In this document: positions 35,649-48,600 of the stretch, in pieces
Numbering within the stretch: position 1 is the stretch's first letter
How the letters are laid out: the number at the start of each line of letters is the position of its first letter
Source: Lepidurus packardi
Lineage: Eukaryota; Arthropoda; Branchiopoda; Notostraca; Triopsidae
Reading direction: 5' to 3'
NCBI GenBank assembly: GCA_023053545.1
Contig: JAKZAN010000004.1
Span: forward strand, 9,548,001 to 9,612,000
Length of the DNA stretch: 64,000 nucleotides
Program-made: the position numbers and the translations under genes
The notes under the pieces: generated by a model
Told to the model about the DNA's origin: nothing
The model's input: the letters and a program-made list of their open reading frames with translations, nothing else
Database searches by the model: none

Positions 35649-38600
35649 ATGAGTATTGCAAGGACCTCATTCAGCTTGTTTTCCAGTTCCCCCAATTTCA
35701 AGAATAATTTCTGGCATGCGACGAACAAAACCCTACTCTACAAGGGTAAAACGCACGAAATCACGTACAGTAAATTCAATGCAATAGCTCCTTGCAAATG
35801 TACGCTCATAATCCGGCGTGGATTCACCACCAGACACTTTTTTGACGCGGCCAAACCTCTGAAATGGAGGCACCATCTCCATATTTTCTCAAAAATGGTC
35901 GCCTTTTGCAAAAGCCAGTCTGCGTATTTTGGTCACTTGGTTCTCAACCACTGTTCCTGGGTGGTAGCTCATCGTGTCAGGAGAACTTTACAGTTGTATT
36001 GGCTGTACAGTGTTATCTGGAACCGGCAAGCGTTAAACGCCATACTCCAAAATTGCACCAAAAGGGTTACCTCGCGATTAAAGAACGCAGTGCTGGCTAC
36101 GACTGTATTAGCCAGCTCTGCATACGATTGGCGAGAGACAGGAATTTCGGAAGATTATATAGAAAAGTAAAAATTTGACTAAGTAAATACAGTTCGGTAA
36201 AAAATAATTCAGGTATTCTATTCCAGATTCTTGGGAGATTTGGATTATATTGACGAATTGAAGGCCGCTACCATCACATGTTCCAAGTGCCAAGAGGCTT
36301 TGGTAATAGACCGCCCTTTGCCTGGCAAGGAATACTGCAAGTGTGCCTCTAAAGGGGCGGCTTACGACCGCTTGGTGGACGACCATGCCTGGAGACCTTT
36401 TTTGGAAAGAGAAGACGTCATTGTTTGGCGGCGAGAAGTACCTGAACACCAAGGCTTTTACGCTTATAAAGGTGGGTATTTATGTGTTGTTTTCGAGACA
36501 TTCCCTTTATGTTAACTAATTAAGAGCGCAGGCTATTCTTTGTTTTTGTGGTAGAACGAAGAATTTTACGCAGCGAAAAGGAGAGGTATTAGGATCATTC
36601 TAGCTACATAAAGCTAATTAGCAATGCGCGAGTTAATTTCCGGAGGTTTTAATAGGGTTATTATGAGGTTGGGCGCAGTCGCGAAGAATTAGTGTTGTGA
36701 CAAGCTCTAAAATCCTTGCCGTTTCTCTTGGGAGAGCTTACAAGGATTTAAACAGCGGGGAATATTGTCGTTTGCGGCACACCAAAAAGAAAAAAACAGC
36801 GCGGAAATCTTGTTTCCCTGGATTATGCTTCTTGTTTGAATTGAGCGCTTTTTGCTGTCCGGATTTCCTTATCTTGTAACAGTAATTCGTGGCGGGAAAG
36901 TTTTTTTTTCATGGCGGGCAAGTTTCTTTTCATGACGGGAAAGTTTAAGTTCTTTTAAGAACATTCGAAAAGTGTCAACGTTATTGTCAGTCATTGTTAA
37001 ACGGAAGAAATTAAGTCGGTTCCGGTAGTTGCGGCTCATGAGTGGGAACATGCGGTCAGTTAACTAACCTTGTTTATTTATATAATAGTGTACGGACGGT
37101 ATCCGGATGTGGATTTCCTTTCTTTCTTGCACGTACAGCTGGACGTAGCTTACAGGAAAGTCTGGGATCCGACTGTAGTTGAGTTACGAGTTGTTGACAG
37201 TCATCCAGAGACTCACTCGGATATTCTCTACTGGGAAATGCAATGGCCGGTAATTCAGTTCCCTTTTTTTCCCATCTTTCTGTTTTGACGCTTCGGGGTC
37301 ACAGGGATTACATGTATACTTTGTAAACGCATTAGTTCCCCAGACTTTTGCTTTGCGGCCAGTATAGTAGGATTTTGTTTGATTTTTATGTTATTTCTGC
37401 TAGCGGTTTTTTGCTAATCGTGATTACGTTTACGTACGACGATGGACCATTTCTCAACGTGCCGCGAAAGACGAGTCCGCTAATGTTGTACCCTTCCAAG
37501 GAATCATCGTAAGTCAGAGTACCCAGCACCCTCGTTGCCCCGAAAGAACCAAGACTCGACGAGTGCAGGATTATTGGAGTGTACTGGTCGTCCGACCTCT
37601 CCAAGAAAACTTCCAAGTACTGCTTTCATCTTTTATTTACTTGTGTTTTAAATAATGTATATACTTGAAGCATGAACCCTTCCTTGTTTATACTTTCCCA
37701 GTGATATTGGGAAATTGAAATTCCTTCTCCGAATCATGTTTAATTTGAACTACACGAGCTCGTGCTAACTTTCACCTTGAAATTCTGAATTATAACTTCA
37801 AATTTCTTTCAAATTTGAACTTTCTTTATAACGGTATTTTTAACTGTATTTTTTGTCCATAGACGGGTACCGAATTTTGCCTCACGTACTTAATTTGAAC
37901 TACACGTTAACGTTAACTTTCACATTGGAATTAAGAATTATAATTTCAGATTTATAATTGAAACTTTGTATTGCTTTAAAGTTATATTTTGAACTGTATA
38001 TTTGTCAATAGGCTGGTATCGAATTTTGTCTCACGTACTTCGACCACCCCGGGCTCTCCGTTCCCGCTCCTATTACTGCGTGGGTGGCAATGCAAGGTAA
38101 AAGGATGCTGAGCACTTAATTACTTATTCATGCGAAGGGACATGGATTGAGCACTATTTTCCATGTTCTGTGCTGATGTTTTTATTTATATATAGGGCCG
38201 TTTGTGGGATTAAGTTCCTTTTAAAAAAGCATGGTTTTATGTTTCCTTTTTTCATTATTGAGCGCCAGGTAATGCTGAGAAAGTGCGGGTTCGCCTATTT
38301 TCTTTGTGTTTACTGAAGCAAGGACTGGGGATTTTCATTATGTAGAATAGCATGTGGGAAGCTGTTGTGCGAAAGTAGTCTGAGCGTAATATGTAATGTC
38401 TGTTGCCCTACCGTGTGATCAAAGGAGATGAAGATTTGCCTTATCACTCCTTGTGTAAACATACACACATTTCATCGATTCTGGGGTACTTGTGAACGAT
38501 CGTTTTTTTTTATATCCTTCTTTCTTTTTCTATCTTATCGCATCCTCGCTTCTTTTGCAAGTAAAGCATCCTTCTATCTTCCTAGCTAAAGCTTACAGCT

Positions 38601-39759
38601 CTACAAATTATGGCATTGCTTTGTTTCCTCTTACGCTTGTACAGTATCAGTTTTTTCTTTTTGGGCACTTTTTATGAAGATTTGGGAGGAGGGGAAGAGT
38701 GACGGAAGCTCTAGGGTTTTCCGTAATTGCGAAGTGAAGTTCTGCTTCAGCAACTCGAAAAGTCCAAAGAAGAAGAAAAATAGAACATTTGTTTCATGGC
38801 AAGGGAAAGTGTAGTACCATTGCTGTATTGATTTTTGGTGCCAACTGAAAACTCGTTTGTCGACGTGGGCTGATGTTTCTCTCACAATTTAAGTGCACCA
38901 CCTCGGCGTCCCATTCTCTGTTGTCGCTTCACTAAAGTTGACTTTCTTCACACTTTGAATAAGAATTTCTGCCCTTTTCCCATCGGTTTGAGGTACATTT
39001 ATTTATATCTCACCAAAATTTACATGTACATTTTGGTGAGATATAAATAAATGTACCTCAAAGTATAATATCTATAATTTAATGAGGCATGTTTATTGAG
39101 GGGTTGATGCTGTAATCGTGATGTGTTGTTCCCCATATTGCACGCGTCGTGGCAACGTGATTATTTTTCAGAAGCTTTTTTTACCATTATTTACTATTTT
39201 TTTCACCCTCAGGCCAAGCAAGGGGAAAAAATAATTACGGCTTTTGATCACTGGGAACTGACTTGGCTCTTACATCCTGCAGGACAGACTGTCTTCTATT
39301 GAGCGAGTTTCTTTTTCCTCTCGTTTTCATTCTTTTTATCTTTATATAGACTTTTCTTGACGTTCAGTTCGTCTTTTTCTGACCTTCAGGCGACATCGAG
39401 ATTTTCTTTAGAGTCCATTTTTGCCTCATCTGATTCGTTTACGGATCTCTTATATGGACAGCCAAGAGAGGATAATTAATTCGCTTCTCGTCGTTCTAGG
39501 CATGCCGGACTTTCTAAGCCGCCTTCGACGAGCAGCTTCTGTGAAGCACTTGTACCAGAAAGATGAGAGCGTCAAGAAGGAGCTGGAAAATGAGCTGGTT
39601 CGCGTGATGAGATGTTGTGTTCAAGAAGAAGACGAAGAAGCTAGTCCCAGTGAGCCCGCTCTGATAACACCCAACATAAAAAACACCCCCACCGAGACAA
39701 ACTGCAGTAATTTTAATTCTTCCAGTTTCTTTCACACCTGGTTTTCATTATTCGGCTAG
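35649..39759 (+). CDS. STARD7: START-domain lipid transfer protein, STARD7-like
   Basis: STARD7 carries phosphatidylcholine to mitochondria. Exons 35649-36166, 36227-36471, 37089-37249, 37404-37616, 38012-38096 and 39500-39759 keep phase and give 493 residues. The first 36 residues have no acidic side chain, fitting a mitochondrial presequence. A Cys-rich segment near residues 190-215 (CSKC ... CKC) is not a family feature that I know. The START domain follows: WRPFLEREDVIVWRR, VYGRYPDVDFLSFLHVQLD, YRKVWDPTVVELRV, NRDYVYVRRWTIS, GIEFCLTYFDHPG and AWVAMQGMPDFLSRLRRA. The order and the NRDYVYVRR and MPDFL signatures match STARD7 better than other START proteins. The long N-terminal half (about 170 residues) is not conserved in my reading. 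The last intron is 1.4 kb. Confidence 0.88.
36472..37088 (+). other. STARD7 intron
   Basis: 617-bp intron. Near 36890-36950 a short motif (GGCGGGAAAGTTT followed by a T tract and CAT) recurs three times in tandem with variation. Nothing else is recognisable. Confidence 0.5.
37741..38040 (+). repeat. 150-bp tandem duplication across a STARD7 splice acceptor
   Basis: TAATTTGAACTACACG at 37741 recurs at 37891. Each unit runs through a T-rich tract and an ATAG acceptor into an exon start encoding (T/A)G(T/I)EFCLTY. The downstream copy (acceptor at 38010-38011) joins the real exon. The upstream copy (acceptor at 37861-37862) reads TGTEFCLTYLI and then stop. The two units are clearly diverged, so this event is older than the 113-bp array in the previous gene. 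Confidence 0.85.
38987..39062. repeat. Perfect 33-bp inverted repeat with 10-bp spacer
   Basis: TTTGAGGTACATTTATTTAT and onward at 38987-39019 is the exact complement of 39030-39062. The spacer TTACATGTAC is itself mostly palindromic. It lies in the 1.4-kb last intron of STARD7. The perfect arms would form a strong hairpin in DNA or in the pre-mRNA. Confidence 0.95.
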
Positions 39760-42700
39760 TCATAGTAACCCCCCTGACATTTAATACAGCGTTGCATAGT
39801 AGCCTTTGTATTTCCTAAACTAATTTGTATGGAACCTTTTACCATTTTACGTGGTTTAGGGAATCCCTATGATCCAAACGAGGAGTTCATGTTGTTTTTT
39901 CCTAATTAAAGGTTTCCAGCTCTGTATTCGCTGCGGGAATATTTGGAAGTATTCCTGCTTCCCCATCGACACGTGTATGGCGCACGAGATGCTTGATCAC
40001 ATCGTGAATTTCTCTTGAAGTAGCTGAAGTAGGTATAACTCGGTTATTATTAGTTGAAGGAGAGCAAGTATCTCTTGAAATCTGGATTCATGAGTCTTTC
40101 TATTTAGATAAATGAGTTCCCTGAGTGGCTGTTGGCCTTTAGGTTTGGAAAAGCTTAGGAATTAGGCTAAAACTTTGGTTTTAAGCGATAACCAGCATTT
40201 TCCATGACGTCTCAAGTTGAGAAACGTGATCATTTATTTATTGTGTCGGGTGAAAAGTCTTTTCCTCTCTTTCTTCCTTTGCTTTGGGCTCTTTTTTTTA
40301 AAGATATAGGTACAGCTTAGTTGAAGATATACCGCCTGCAGGTTGCTAGGCGATTGTGGGGCTTGGGGAGGACAATTCGTAATGGTCCACGTGTGCTTAA
40401 GCTCTGGGTCCAGTTAATAAGGCTTTTTAGATAGCCTTTTGGGGCTTGCAAGCCCAGCTGTTCATTGCCGTAGGCTATTTTGTCTTTTCGCTTTTCCCGA
40501 GAGTCAAATTATCGAGGTCGTCAATTTTAGTGCTACCCTCTTTGAGAGGCCGCTTTGTGTGAATATTGCTGAATATGAATAGTACACAATGAGATGGGAT
40601 CCTCAGCTTTTAAAGTTGGCGGTCTTTTATAACTTGCAGATAATCTAACTAACCCTGCCACATAGCGTTTCAAAGCACACTGACATGGTCTAAGCCAACA
40701 AGCTATGTTGGCATCTTTGGCAGAAACTTTTATACAAGGTATTTCCAAGGAAAACATTCTTTTGCGCTTGCTACTGTAGACAGTTTATTATTTCGGTTAG
40801 GCTCAACGAATGTTTGGCAGCCTTTGAAGATATCTCCTGGCAGATTTTCATAGTAGGGCAAGGGTTTATTTCCGTCTTTCTTCATTTCGAAGCTGCTTAT
40901 GAGAGCCACACACTGCAACTAACGGCCTTTTCATCTCTCATTAAATCACGTTAGCCAGAAACAGTTATTAACACTTCCTTTCTATTATTCCAGGTGTTCC
41001 GTGTCGTGTTTATCTTTTTTGAAATTCAAATAACGCATTAGTTATATTCATATTGTAAGGATTTAAAGCAAGCATTAATAAAATAAATTATCTAGTTGTA
41101 TTCACGTGAAATTAGCACACGTACATAATTTCATCAGCCTAGTAGTGATGGGCTTTATTCCCGCCTAAAAACACTAAAATGCGATCCAAGCATTTTAAAT
41201 CGGCGGCCATATTCGAATGTCGTTCTTCTAAGTTAGCGAATATTTGAATGCAAGAGAACCAATATCTAAGTAAAACCGTACTTCATGTGTTTTAGTTGTA
41301 ATGCCTAAACCTGTAACTTTTCTTCGTAACAGGATGATTCTAAAACTTTCAATACACTTAAGCCTTTCTATAGCCTGTAGTTTGCTTGGCAACAAAACTG
41401 CTTAACTGCGATGGCAGCAGAACCTTCAGGGTAAGTCAAGAGAAGGAAATTCACGACGCTACCTTTTATGTGAGGATAAAAGTCTATAGGATTGTTCAAT
41501 GTACTATTACCCTGTTGTCTAAATTGTTAATCCAATTTGATCTGTCTAAAAAATAAAAAAACGGCCCTGTAAAAGATTAGGGATCAGTAGGTATTTAAGC
41601 TGACTTGTAAGTGGAAGGACGACAAGAAAAGAAGTTAAAGACAAGATCTTGGGCACTGTTACATGAACCAAGGCTCTTGTCTCGTGAAGCTTGAGATGGC
41701 AGGTTTCTTGCCCGCTTGAAAAAAAGAAACTGATTGGAGCAAGACGCGTTCCATCCAGAATACTCGATAGACAGCAGGACTTACTGGCTGGCGCTTTTAG
41801 GGATTAGACGGGCAGCCGGGCAAGACAGTCTAGGTTAAAGCCACGGGAGAGGCAGATCTGACCTCAACTCTTTCCTTTGAATTATGCATGAAGAAGTATG
41901 TCTATCGGTTACACACACGGAGGGAGCCAAGAAACAAAAGGGTTCCTTGTAAGTATACATTGGACACAAATGGTATCTCCACACGCCGCATTCAGAGCAA
42001 ATAAGAGTCACAATCATCGCTTTTTTAATCAACACGTCAGGAGAGAATACCTAATCACTCCTGGAATTCTTGGCGAGAAAAGGTGCGAAATAAGTGGGGC
42101 TAAAAATGGAGGCAAGCAGCTTTTGTCAGCTATGTTTTTCAGTATTAGCTTGTTGCCCCCAGCAGCCATATTAATTTACCACTCTCACCAAGTTCTGTTG
42201 AAAACGGGTAATGGCAATTTGCAATCTTTTACTTCCAACTTGTAGAAGCTTCTCAGGAAATTCAGAACACTATAAAAGCCAACGTTTATTTTTTCTCCAT
42301 TCTAAGCTCTGGGGAAGTGAAAAGTCCGACTTCTTGCCAAAAAAACGAGGTGAGGTTGTATTAGACGTTTTGTTCATTTACATGCTGAGTTCACAGAAAC
42401 TCTTTCTTTAACAGTGCTTATAGGACTCAGCGTTTTTAGGAAGGGAAGAGATAAACTGGGATGTAACAGGGGAAAGGGAGGGGGATGGGGGCTCACTTGA
42501 ACCTGATACAAGTAAAAGTATTTAACAACCCATAGATCGTTTACCCTGTGACAGCAAATGGCAAATTGGAGTTTCTCGCTAATTAGTAATTTCATCCATC
42601 GGTGTAAGTCTACGTATTGTACTGTTCACTACGCAACATTATAAAGGAAACAAATCTCGCGTTCAGCAATTATTTATCCGCTTCCACACACCCACAAGGA

Positions 42701-43730
42701 AACAAAACATGATTTGCGATAGGCTTGGAAACTTTCGGAACACACGCGATTTTCTCTCCACGAAACAGAATACCAGAAAAATCTGCTTCGAGACTATTTT
42801 TTTGTTTTTACGGTAGTGTACACGAGTATGACTAGAAAGTTGATCTTAACGGCACAAAGACTTCTAAAACGCTTCACGCGAACGATAAAAAACGGGGGGA
42901 GAAAATTTTGGTACGTGGCCAAAACACTAACTCTAAATCCCCTGCCAGTTGAGACACGTGAATCCAATTTCTTTTTGAAGGCGATAGCAAGTTTTCTCTC
43001 ACATACGGATTCTTTAGAGGGTTTTAAATGCTCCGATGTACTTCCACACAACGTGCAAGCGGGCCAATTACGTATAGATAAAGAGAGGCTTTTACCGAGA
43101 CTTGTTCCCTTTCACAGGCAAGTATGCGTGGTGCAAAGAAAAACGAATAAAAAGTTAATTTGCAAGTTTGGAAATTGAAATCGTTTCCTTTCAAGGGATA
43201 TTTGAAGTTGCAATGAATTACCCGGTGTTACCCTTTCCAATTATGCTCACTACTTTGGGAAGCCAAACAAAACAAAAGACTGCGTTTAAGCATCTCATAC
43301 AATGAAATGCGTACATTTGCTGAAAAATACCAGCTGGTACCGACTTAGCCTAGAAAGCCTTAGCTCTTAGCCTAGAAAGGATAAAAGAGTGATATCCTCA
43401 AACTCCGCCTTTCTCTGAATGATTTGACTCCAATGATTTGACTCCATTTTGCTTCGTTCGCTATCCTGTAAGTACCCGCGTGTGCCACCAGTACCTGCTG
43501 GTATCAGTTTTTACTATCGTTAAGACAATTTGCTATGATTGAGAAACTTAAAATTCCGTGCTTTTCATAAGGTTGGACTCGGTATTTTGTAGTTCCCACT
43601 GGTACCCTCTAGGAATAATAAAAGTCTGCGTTGATCCAATCTTCCAATGAGACTTTTGAAATGCGAGGAATGGGACCATGATCACAGTTTTTTGTTTTGG
43701 TTTTTACAATGCCTGCTAAATCTGGGTTTG
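39760..43730. other. Convergent intergenic region, STARD7 to octopamine receptor
   Basis: About 4 kb with only unconnected frames up to 120 codons and no recognisable domain. An AATAAAATAAA cluster at about 41079-41089 could be a polyadenylation site for a long STARD7 3' UTR. Confidence 0.45.
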
Positions 43731-45649
43731 TTATTGGTCGTTTTCAGAATCGTCTGGGATGGAAGTGATTCCAGCGGCGGGTACCGTCGGGGGGTGTGCC
43801 TCTCTGGTGCAGACACAGCGACAGAGGATTTTCTGGAAGGCGGATCTGAAATCTCTGCTGAACCTGGCATATAGGAAAGGGTTAATGGCGGAATTGCAGT
43901 AGCCGAGCCAGAAGAGCACGGAGAAGAGCAGCGGCGGAATGCAGGTGGGGCAAAATCCCCGGATAACGTACATAGTAAAGAAGGGTAGCCAGCAGAGGAC
44001 GAACCCGCCCACAATTACACCTAGGGTCTTGGCGGCTTTGGCCTCCGTCCGGAATCGCTTCACTTGAGCTTTGATATTGCGCCGAGACAACTTGGGTACC
44101 GCCACAGGGTTGGCCGGAGTACCCAAGGCCTCGGATTCCGCCCGTCGGGGCGGGACCTGTAAGGTGGACTGTTTATGCTCCACGAGCGACTTTTTGCATA
44201 AATTGAGCCAATTCTCGGCAGCACGCGTGTTCCGAGCACCGGACGGCATTGACACGTAACACTGAGACCGCTCCATCACTTGGGTTTGACTGGCACCCGC
44301 AGGTGGTACCCGAGTGTACAACACTGAGTAACCAACATCAGGTCGATTGTTACGAGTTCCTCCGTTCCCGATACTCTTGGCAGGGTCCAGGACTCCGTTG
44401 CTCTGGCCCATATTGGCGGGTACCTTGATGTGGTGACAGATACTGGCGGTATTGACTGGCTGGTTAGCTGGGGTACCGCAGGCGTCACAGTAACTTGGTC
44501 GCGGACTCGGACTCGGGTGCCATGGACTGGTTTGATTCTCTTGGGGCGGTTCAGAGGAGGCATGGCCATTCTCGAGAGACGCGTCCGCCGAGTCCATTAC
44601 CCAGGAATTCCGCAAATTCTCACGAGCCTGAGCCAGTGCCTGCGCCGAACGTTGGCCTCCCAAGCCCGCCAAGGCGGCTCCCAATCCTGGCGGCCCGTGG
44701 GCGGCCAGTAAGGCTCCTGTTAAGGGAGCCAAACCTTTTGGTTTCCCTCGGTGGATCCGAAGCGTCAACCGCTCCTTTTCAGGTTTTCCGTCGCCCTTCT
44801 TCTCGCGGCCTTTAGTGTTTCCCTCCTTTGTTAGAAGAAAAAGAAAATACAAGAGAAAAACAAGAAGGAAGAGTCAAAGGAAAATGGAGGTGCGTTGGGT
44901 ACATAATTCACTAATGGGAAAAAAGTGAAGAAAGCTAAACTTACTTTTGTGGTACGGAAGCCTTGGTTGATGGCTTTGCTGGTCCTGACAGCCGCCCGGT
45001 AGATGCGCCAGTAGAAGAAGAGCATCACGAGCATGGGAATGTAGAAAGAACCCAAAGCAGAGTACAGCACGTACCCGGGGTCATTGGTTAGCTCGCACGT
45101 GAGAGAGCACTCGCTAGTAGCGTTGGCTTCGGCTTTTCGTTCCCACCAGGCTGAAGAATGCCGGTCATTCCAGCCCACCAGGGGCGGGAAACAGATGACG
45201 AAACTGAGGATCCACACTGCAGCAATAAGTCCCTTTGCACGCTGAGAGGTCATCAAGCTAGGGTAGAGTACCGGCCGAGTGACGGCCAAGTATCTGTCCA
45301 GGCTAATGGCGCATAAATTAAGGATGGAGGCGGTGCACATCCAGACGTCAACAGCCAGCCAGGCGGAGCACCACAGTTCGCCGAAGATCCACACGTCGAA
45401 CACTTCGAGGGTGGCACTGAATGGCAGCACGGCCACTCCAACTAGTAAGTCTGCGATGGCTAAACTCACAATAAAGAAGTTGGTAGCAGTTCGTAGTTTG
45501 GCGCTGAGGAACACAGCCATCACCACCAGACAGTTGCCCACTAGCACGACGATATTGATGAAGCCCAATACGATTAACGAGGCCGCGATCGTCCAGTCGG
45601 ACCACAACACATTTTCTAAGGGGGAGGAACAGTTTGTTTCCATGACCAT
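43731..45649 (-). CDS. Alpha-type octopamine receptor (biogenic amine GPCR, OAMB-like)
   Basis: Class A GPCR that, in its family, responds to octopamine and couples mainly to calcium. Two exons, 45649-44945 and 44825-43731, with one 119-bp intron, give 599 residues. A short N-terminus bears an N-glycosylation site (NCS). TM3 has the amine-binding Asp in AVDVWMCTASILNLCAISL, then DRY. TM4 reads FVICFPPLVGW, TM5 GYVLYSALGSFYIPMLVM, TM6 FVLCWLPFF and TM7 YCNSAINPFLY. The GYVLYSALGSFYIP block and ERLTLRIHRG after the intron match protostome OAMB/alpha1-like octopamine receptors rather than dopamine D1 or beta-octopamine receptors. Intracellular loop 3 is very long, about 280 residues, and Ala/Gly/Pro-rich. 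A Cys cluster (CRCVC) after TM7 could be palmitoylated. A second in-frame ATG follows two codons after the first. Confidence 0.92.
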
Positions 45650-48600
45650 AAATTTGCCCTTAAGCGTCTAGAGGAACTTATTGTTCTTTCCCTCTTCTTC
45701 TACTTCTTGTTGTCTTATTTGTAGGAGGCAGGTTTAACAGAATCGCTCTCCTTCAGGCGTGATTTAGCTTTCTAGCTAGAATTAGGAAACGTCGTGGTAA
45801 TCCATTGTTACGTCCCAGCGTTTGCTTCAAATCCTGAAAAGCACCCCAAAAACCAATCTTAGCTCATAAATAGATATTTCATAGAATTAATTAAATCGAG
45901 TCTTGACAATGTTACGTTTAAGGGACAATAGCCATCGAAAGAAGAATACGATAACCTAGTTTTTAGTGATATTTTGATTTCCATCATGCGTGAAATAGTA
46001 AAAACGATATTAAAGAATGAAATTTCAATACATATGATAACGTGGCTTTCTGCCGTCACGGACATGTTAGTATCCACGGTATTCGAGATCTTTTTCTAAT
46101 GTCTGGAGCATGGAAATAAATAATAACCATGGCAACAAGGGCCCGTCACGCGATGGCACGCCAAAAAGCATACCATGCCACGTCGGTGACATCATCAACC
46201 AAACTTCGCATGCCAGTAAGCCCTGAAGGGTGGATCCCAAAAACATGAAACAAAGTTTGACGTTTCTTAGGATAATGTAGACTACACGCAACCATAAAAT
46301 TTCCAACTTGTGATATTGATTTACGTTTTACGACTTTATGTTACGATTGCTCTTTACCAATTGATTTTGTAATTATGATTTATAACAGACCCAATAACCC
46401 AAACCCCAAAGTGTTTACGTCACATTGATAAATTGAGGGATTTTTTCTTTGACTGTTTTGTTTTCATTTAACTTTCCGAGGAAGTTTTCTACTCCTTTCT
46501 ACCACTTCTATAACGTCTGATCTGTTGGGTAAATCTGTCATCCTCACCTGCCGTGTCGGGTACTTGGCGTCTTAAAGTCGAGATTTATCATCATCATCAT
46601 CATCGTCATGGCATCCAGTTCCCGTCCACGGGGCTCTTGGGATTCCGGTATATTTTTTCCCAGGTAACTCCAACTCCTATATATTTATACAAAACAATTC
46701 AAAAAGTCACAGCTTAAGATATATATTTTGGTATGGGTCGAAGAAGATCGTATTTCCCTTTCTTTTTCTCTTACCCTTCCCTTATTTTCTTTACTTGATT
46801 TTCTCTCTCTGATCTCTATCTCTTTTCCTGGAACAGATCTAGTCGCAGATCGGGTGAAAGACCGTAAACGCATTGCCGTGTAACAAAGCAAAACCCCTGG
46901 CAATTATAAACCCCGAGGAATTAGTCGGGAACTGTTTGGGGGGAGGGAGCGTTAGTTCTATTGCGATGACAACCAACATGTAAACGTTTCGCGTCGCTCG
47001 TATTGATAATGACCACGTGCTTGTCCTTGGGAGAAGGTGTTATTCAATACCTGGAGAATCATAACCTTCTTACGTTATACACCGCGATAATGATGGTATT
47101 ATATAAAGCTCGCAGACATAAAAAGAGAAATTGAATCACAAAATAATTGGCTTTCTTACACTTACAAAATCCCATTCATCTCTTGGAGATGTTAGGTCGG
47201 GAAGCCTCATTCCGGATATTGAATCCGTTTTCAAATCATTTGAAAATCAGAAAAAAAAGTTGATAAATAATGATAAAAAAATTGTCGAACGTCTTCTTTT
47301 GTTGGACTTTGGACTTATGGGAGAAATAGAAGGTAAAGTACGGTGGATTTCCAAGTTGGGCCAATGGACCCCTTTCCCTTTAGGAAAAGCAAGGATCTCT
47401 TCTCGGCACCGTCAAGTGTAACAGGAGCATCGATTTTCCCCAACTTTACTCTTACGCGAGAGAGGAGAGCAAGAGAGAGAGAGAGGAGGAGATATATGTA
47501 TATTATATAGCGTTGCGTTTACTCGCAATTGAGGAGGGAAAACGAGGCACCCTTTAACCTTTCGGCTCCTTTATTTTATTGTATGTTTTCCCATTTTCGC
47601 CATCACAGCCCATCAATCGAGTTGCCAAGAAAAGCAAGCCGTACTTTGGGTACGCCATTTTTGCATCAAAAGCCTTAAATTTAAACTTGCGGGGTCCACC
47701 TTTGACATCGCCAGAAGGCTAATATTGATTCCGTTGCTATAAATTTGAACCAAAATGTCAACAATACTTGACTCGGAAAGTCAACAGCAAAAGTTGAGGT
47801 TTCGTGAAATGTCGTAGTAGTTCTTTAGGAATACTTTAAATTGCTTATTTATAATTGAAAAGACGTCGGAATACGGGTCTGAAGAAACATAACGTACCTT
47901 CCCCCAAAAGATAAAAAAAAATTGTATATATAGGACATGTTTGTGTATGGCCATTTCCGAAATGCCAATACGTTCCTTTAAAACTCAAAAATGTGCGGTG
48001 CGGAATAAACATGTTTCCTATCCAATTATGCATGTTGCATGCACCAAAAAACTCTTAATGATCTTAGTAACCACTCCTAATAATTCTTGCATTTTTCTGT
48101 AATTAGAAGAACTAATTAAGCTTTCAAATAAGCTATTACATGTCTGAGCTTAATAGCTGCGTCTTACTTTTTAAATTCGTATCCTATGTACTTAATTAAT
48201 CTTAGATTATTGATGATATATCTTATTTGTTTAAGAAATTGAACATATATTTGAGTGCTTCCTAAGTTTTACGCATGCTGAGATCCCACAAAATCCGGAG
48301 GAACTTTGTACATATTTTTTTTTTACTTTATTTTTCTTCGATACTTTATTTACGAAAGGAAAGGTGAATCTGTTATACTGAGTGGCATGGCCTTCAGTAA
48401 ATTTTCTCCCATGTCGTAATACCCGCGAAAGGCAAGAATAGGCTCAGGAATAGACTTTTTCTAAGCCATAAATTACGTCAATCACACTCACCGATACAAG
48501 TTCGTACCAAGTGGGGTAATGCACAAGAACGCTCAGGTTGCATGTCTTATCCTACAATGAGCTACACCGTTTTAAGGGGTAGCCAATTACTGTCAACAAA

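Noticed and set aside
43682..44815. Long open frames antisense to the octopamine receptor (for example 44430-44711 and 44495-44815)
   Set aside because: They are shadows of the GC-rich receptor exon, with no domain and no splice logic.
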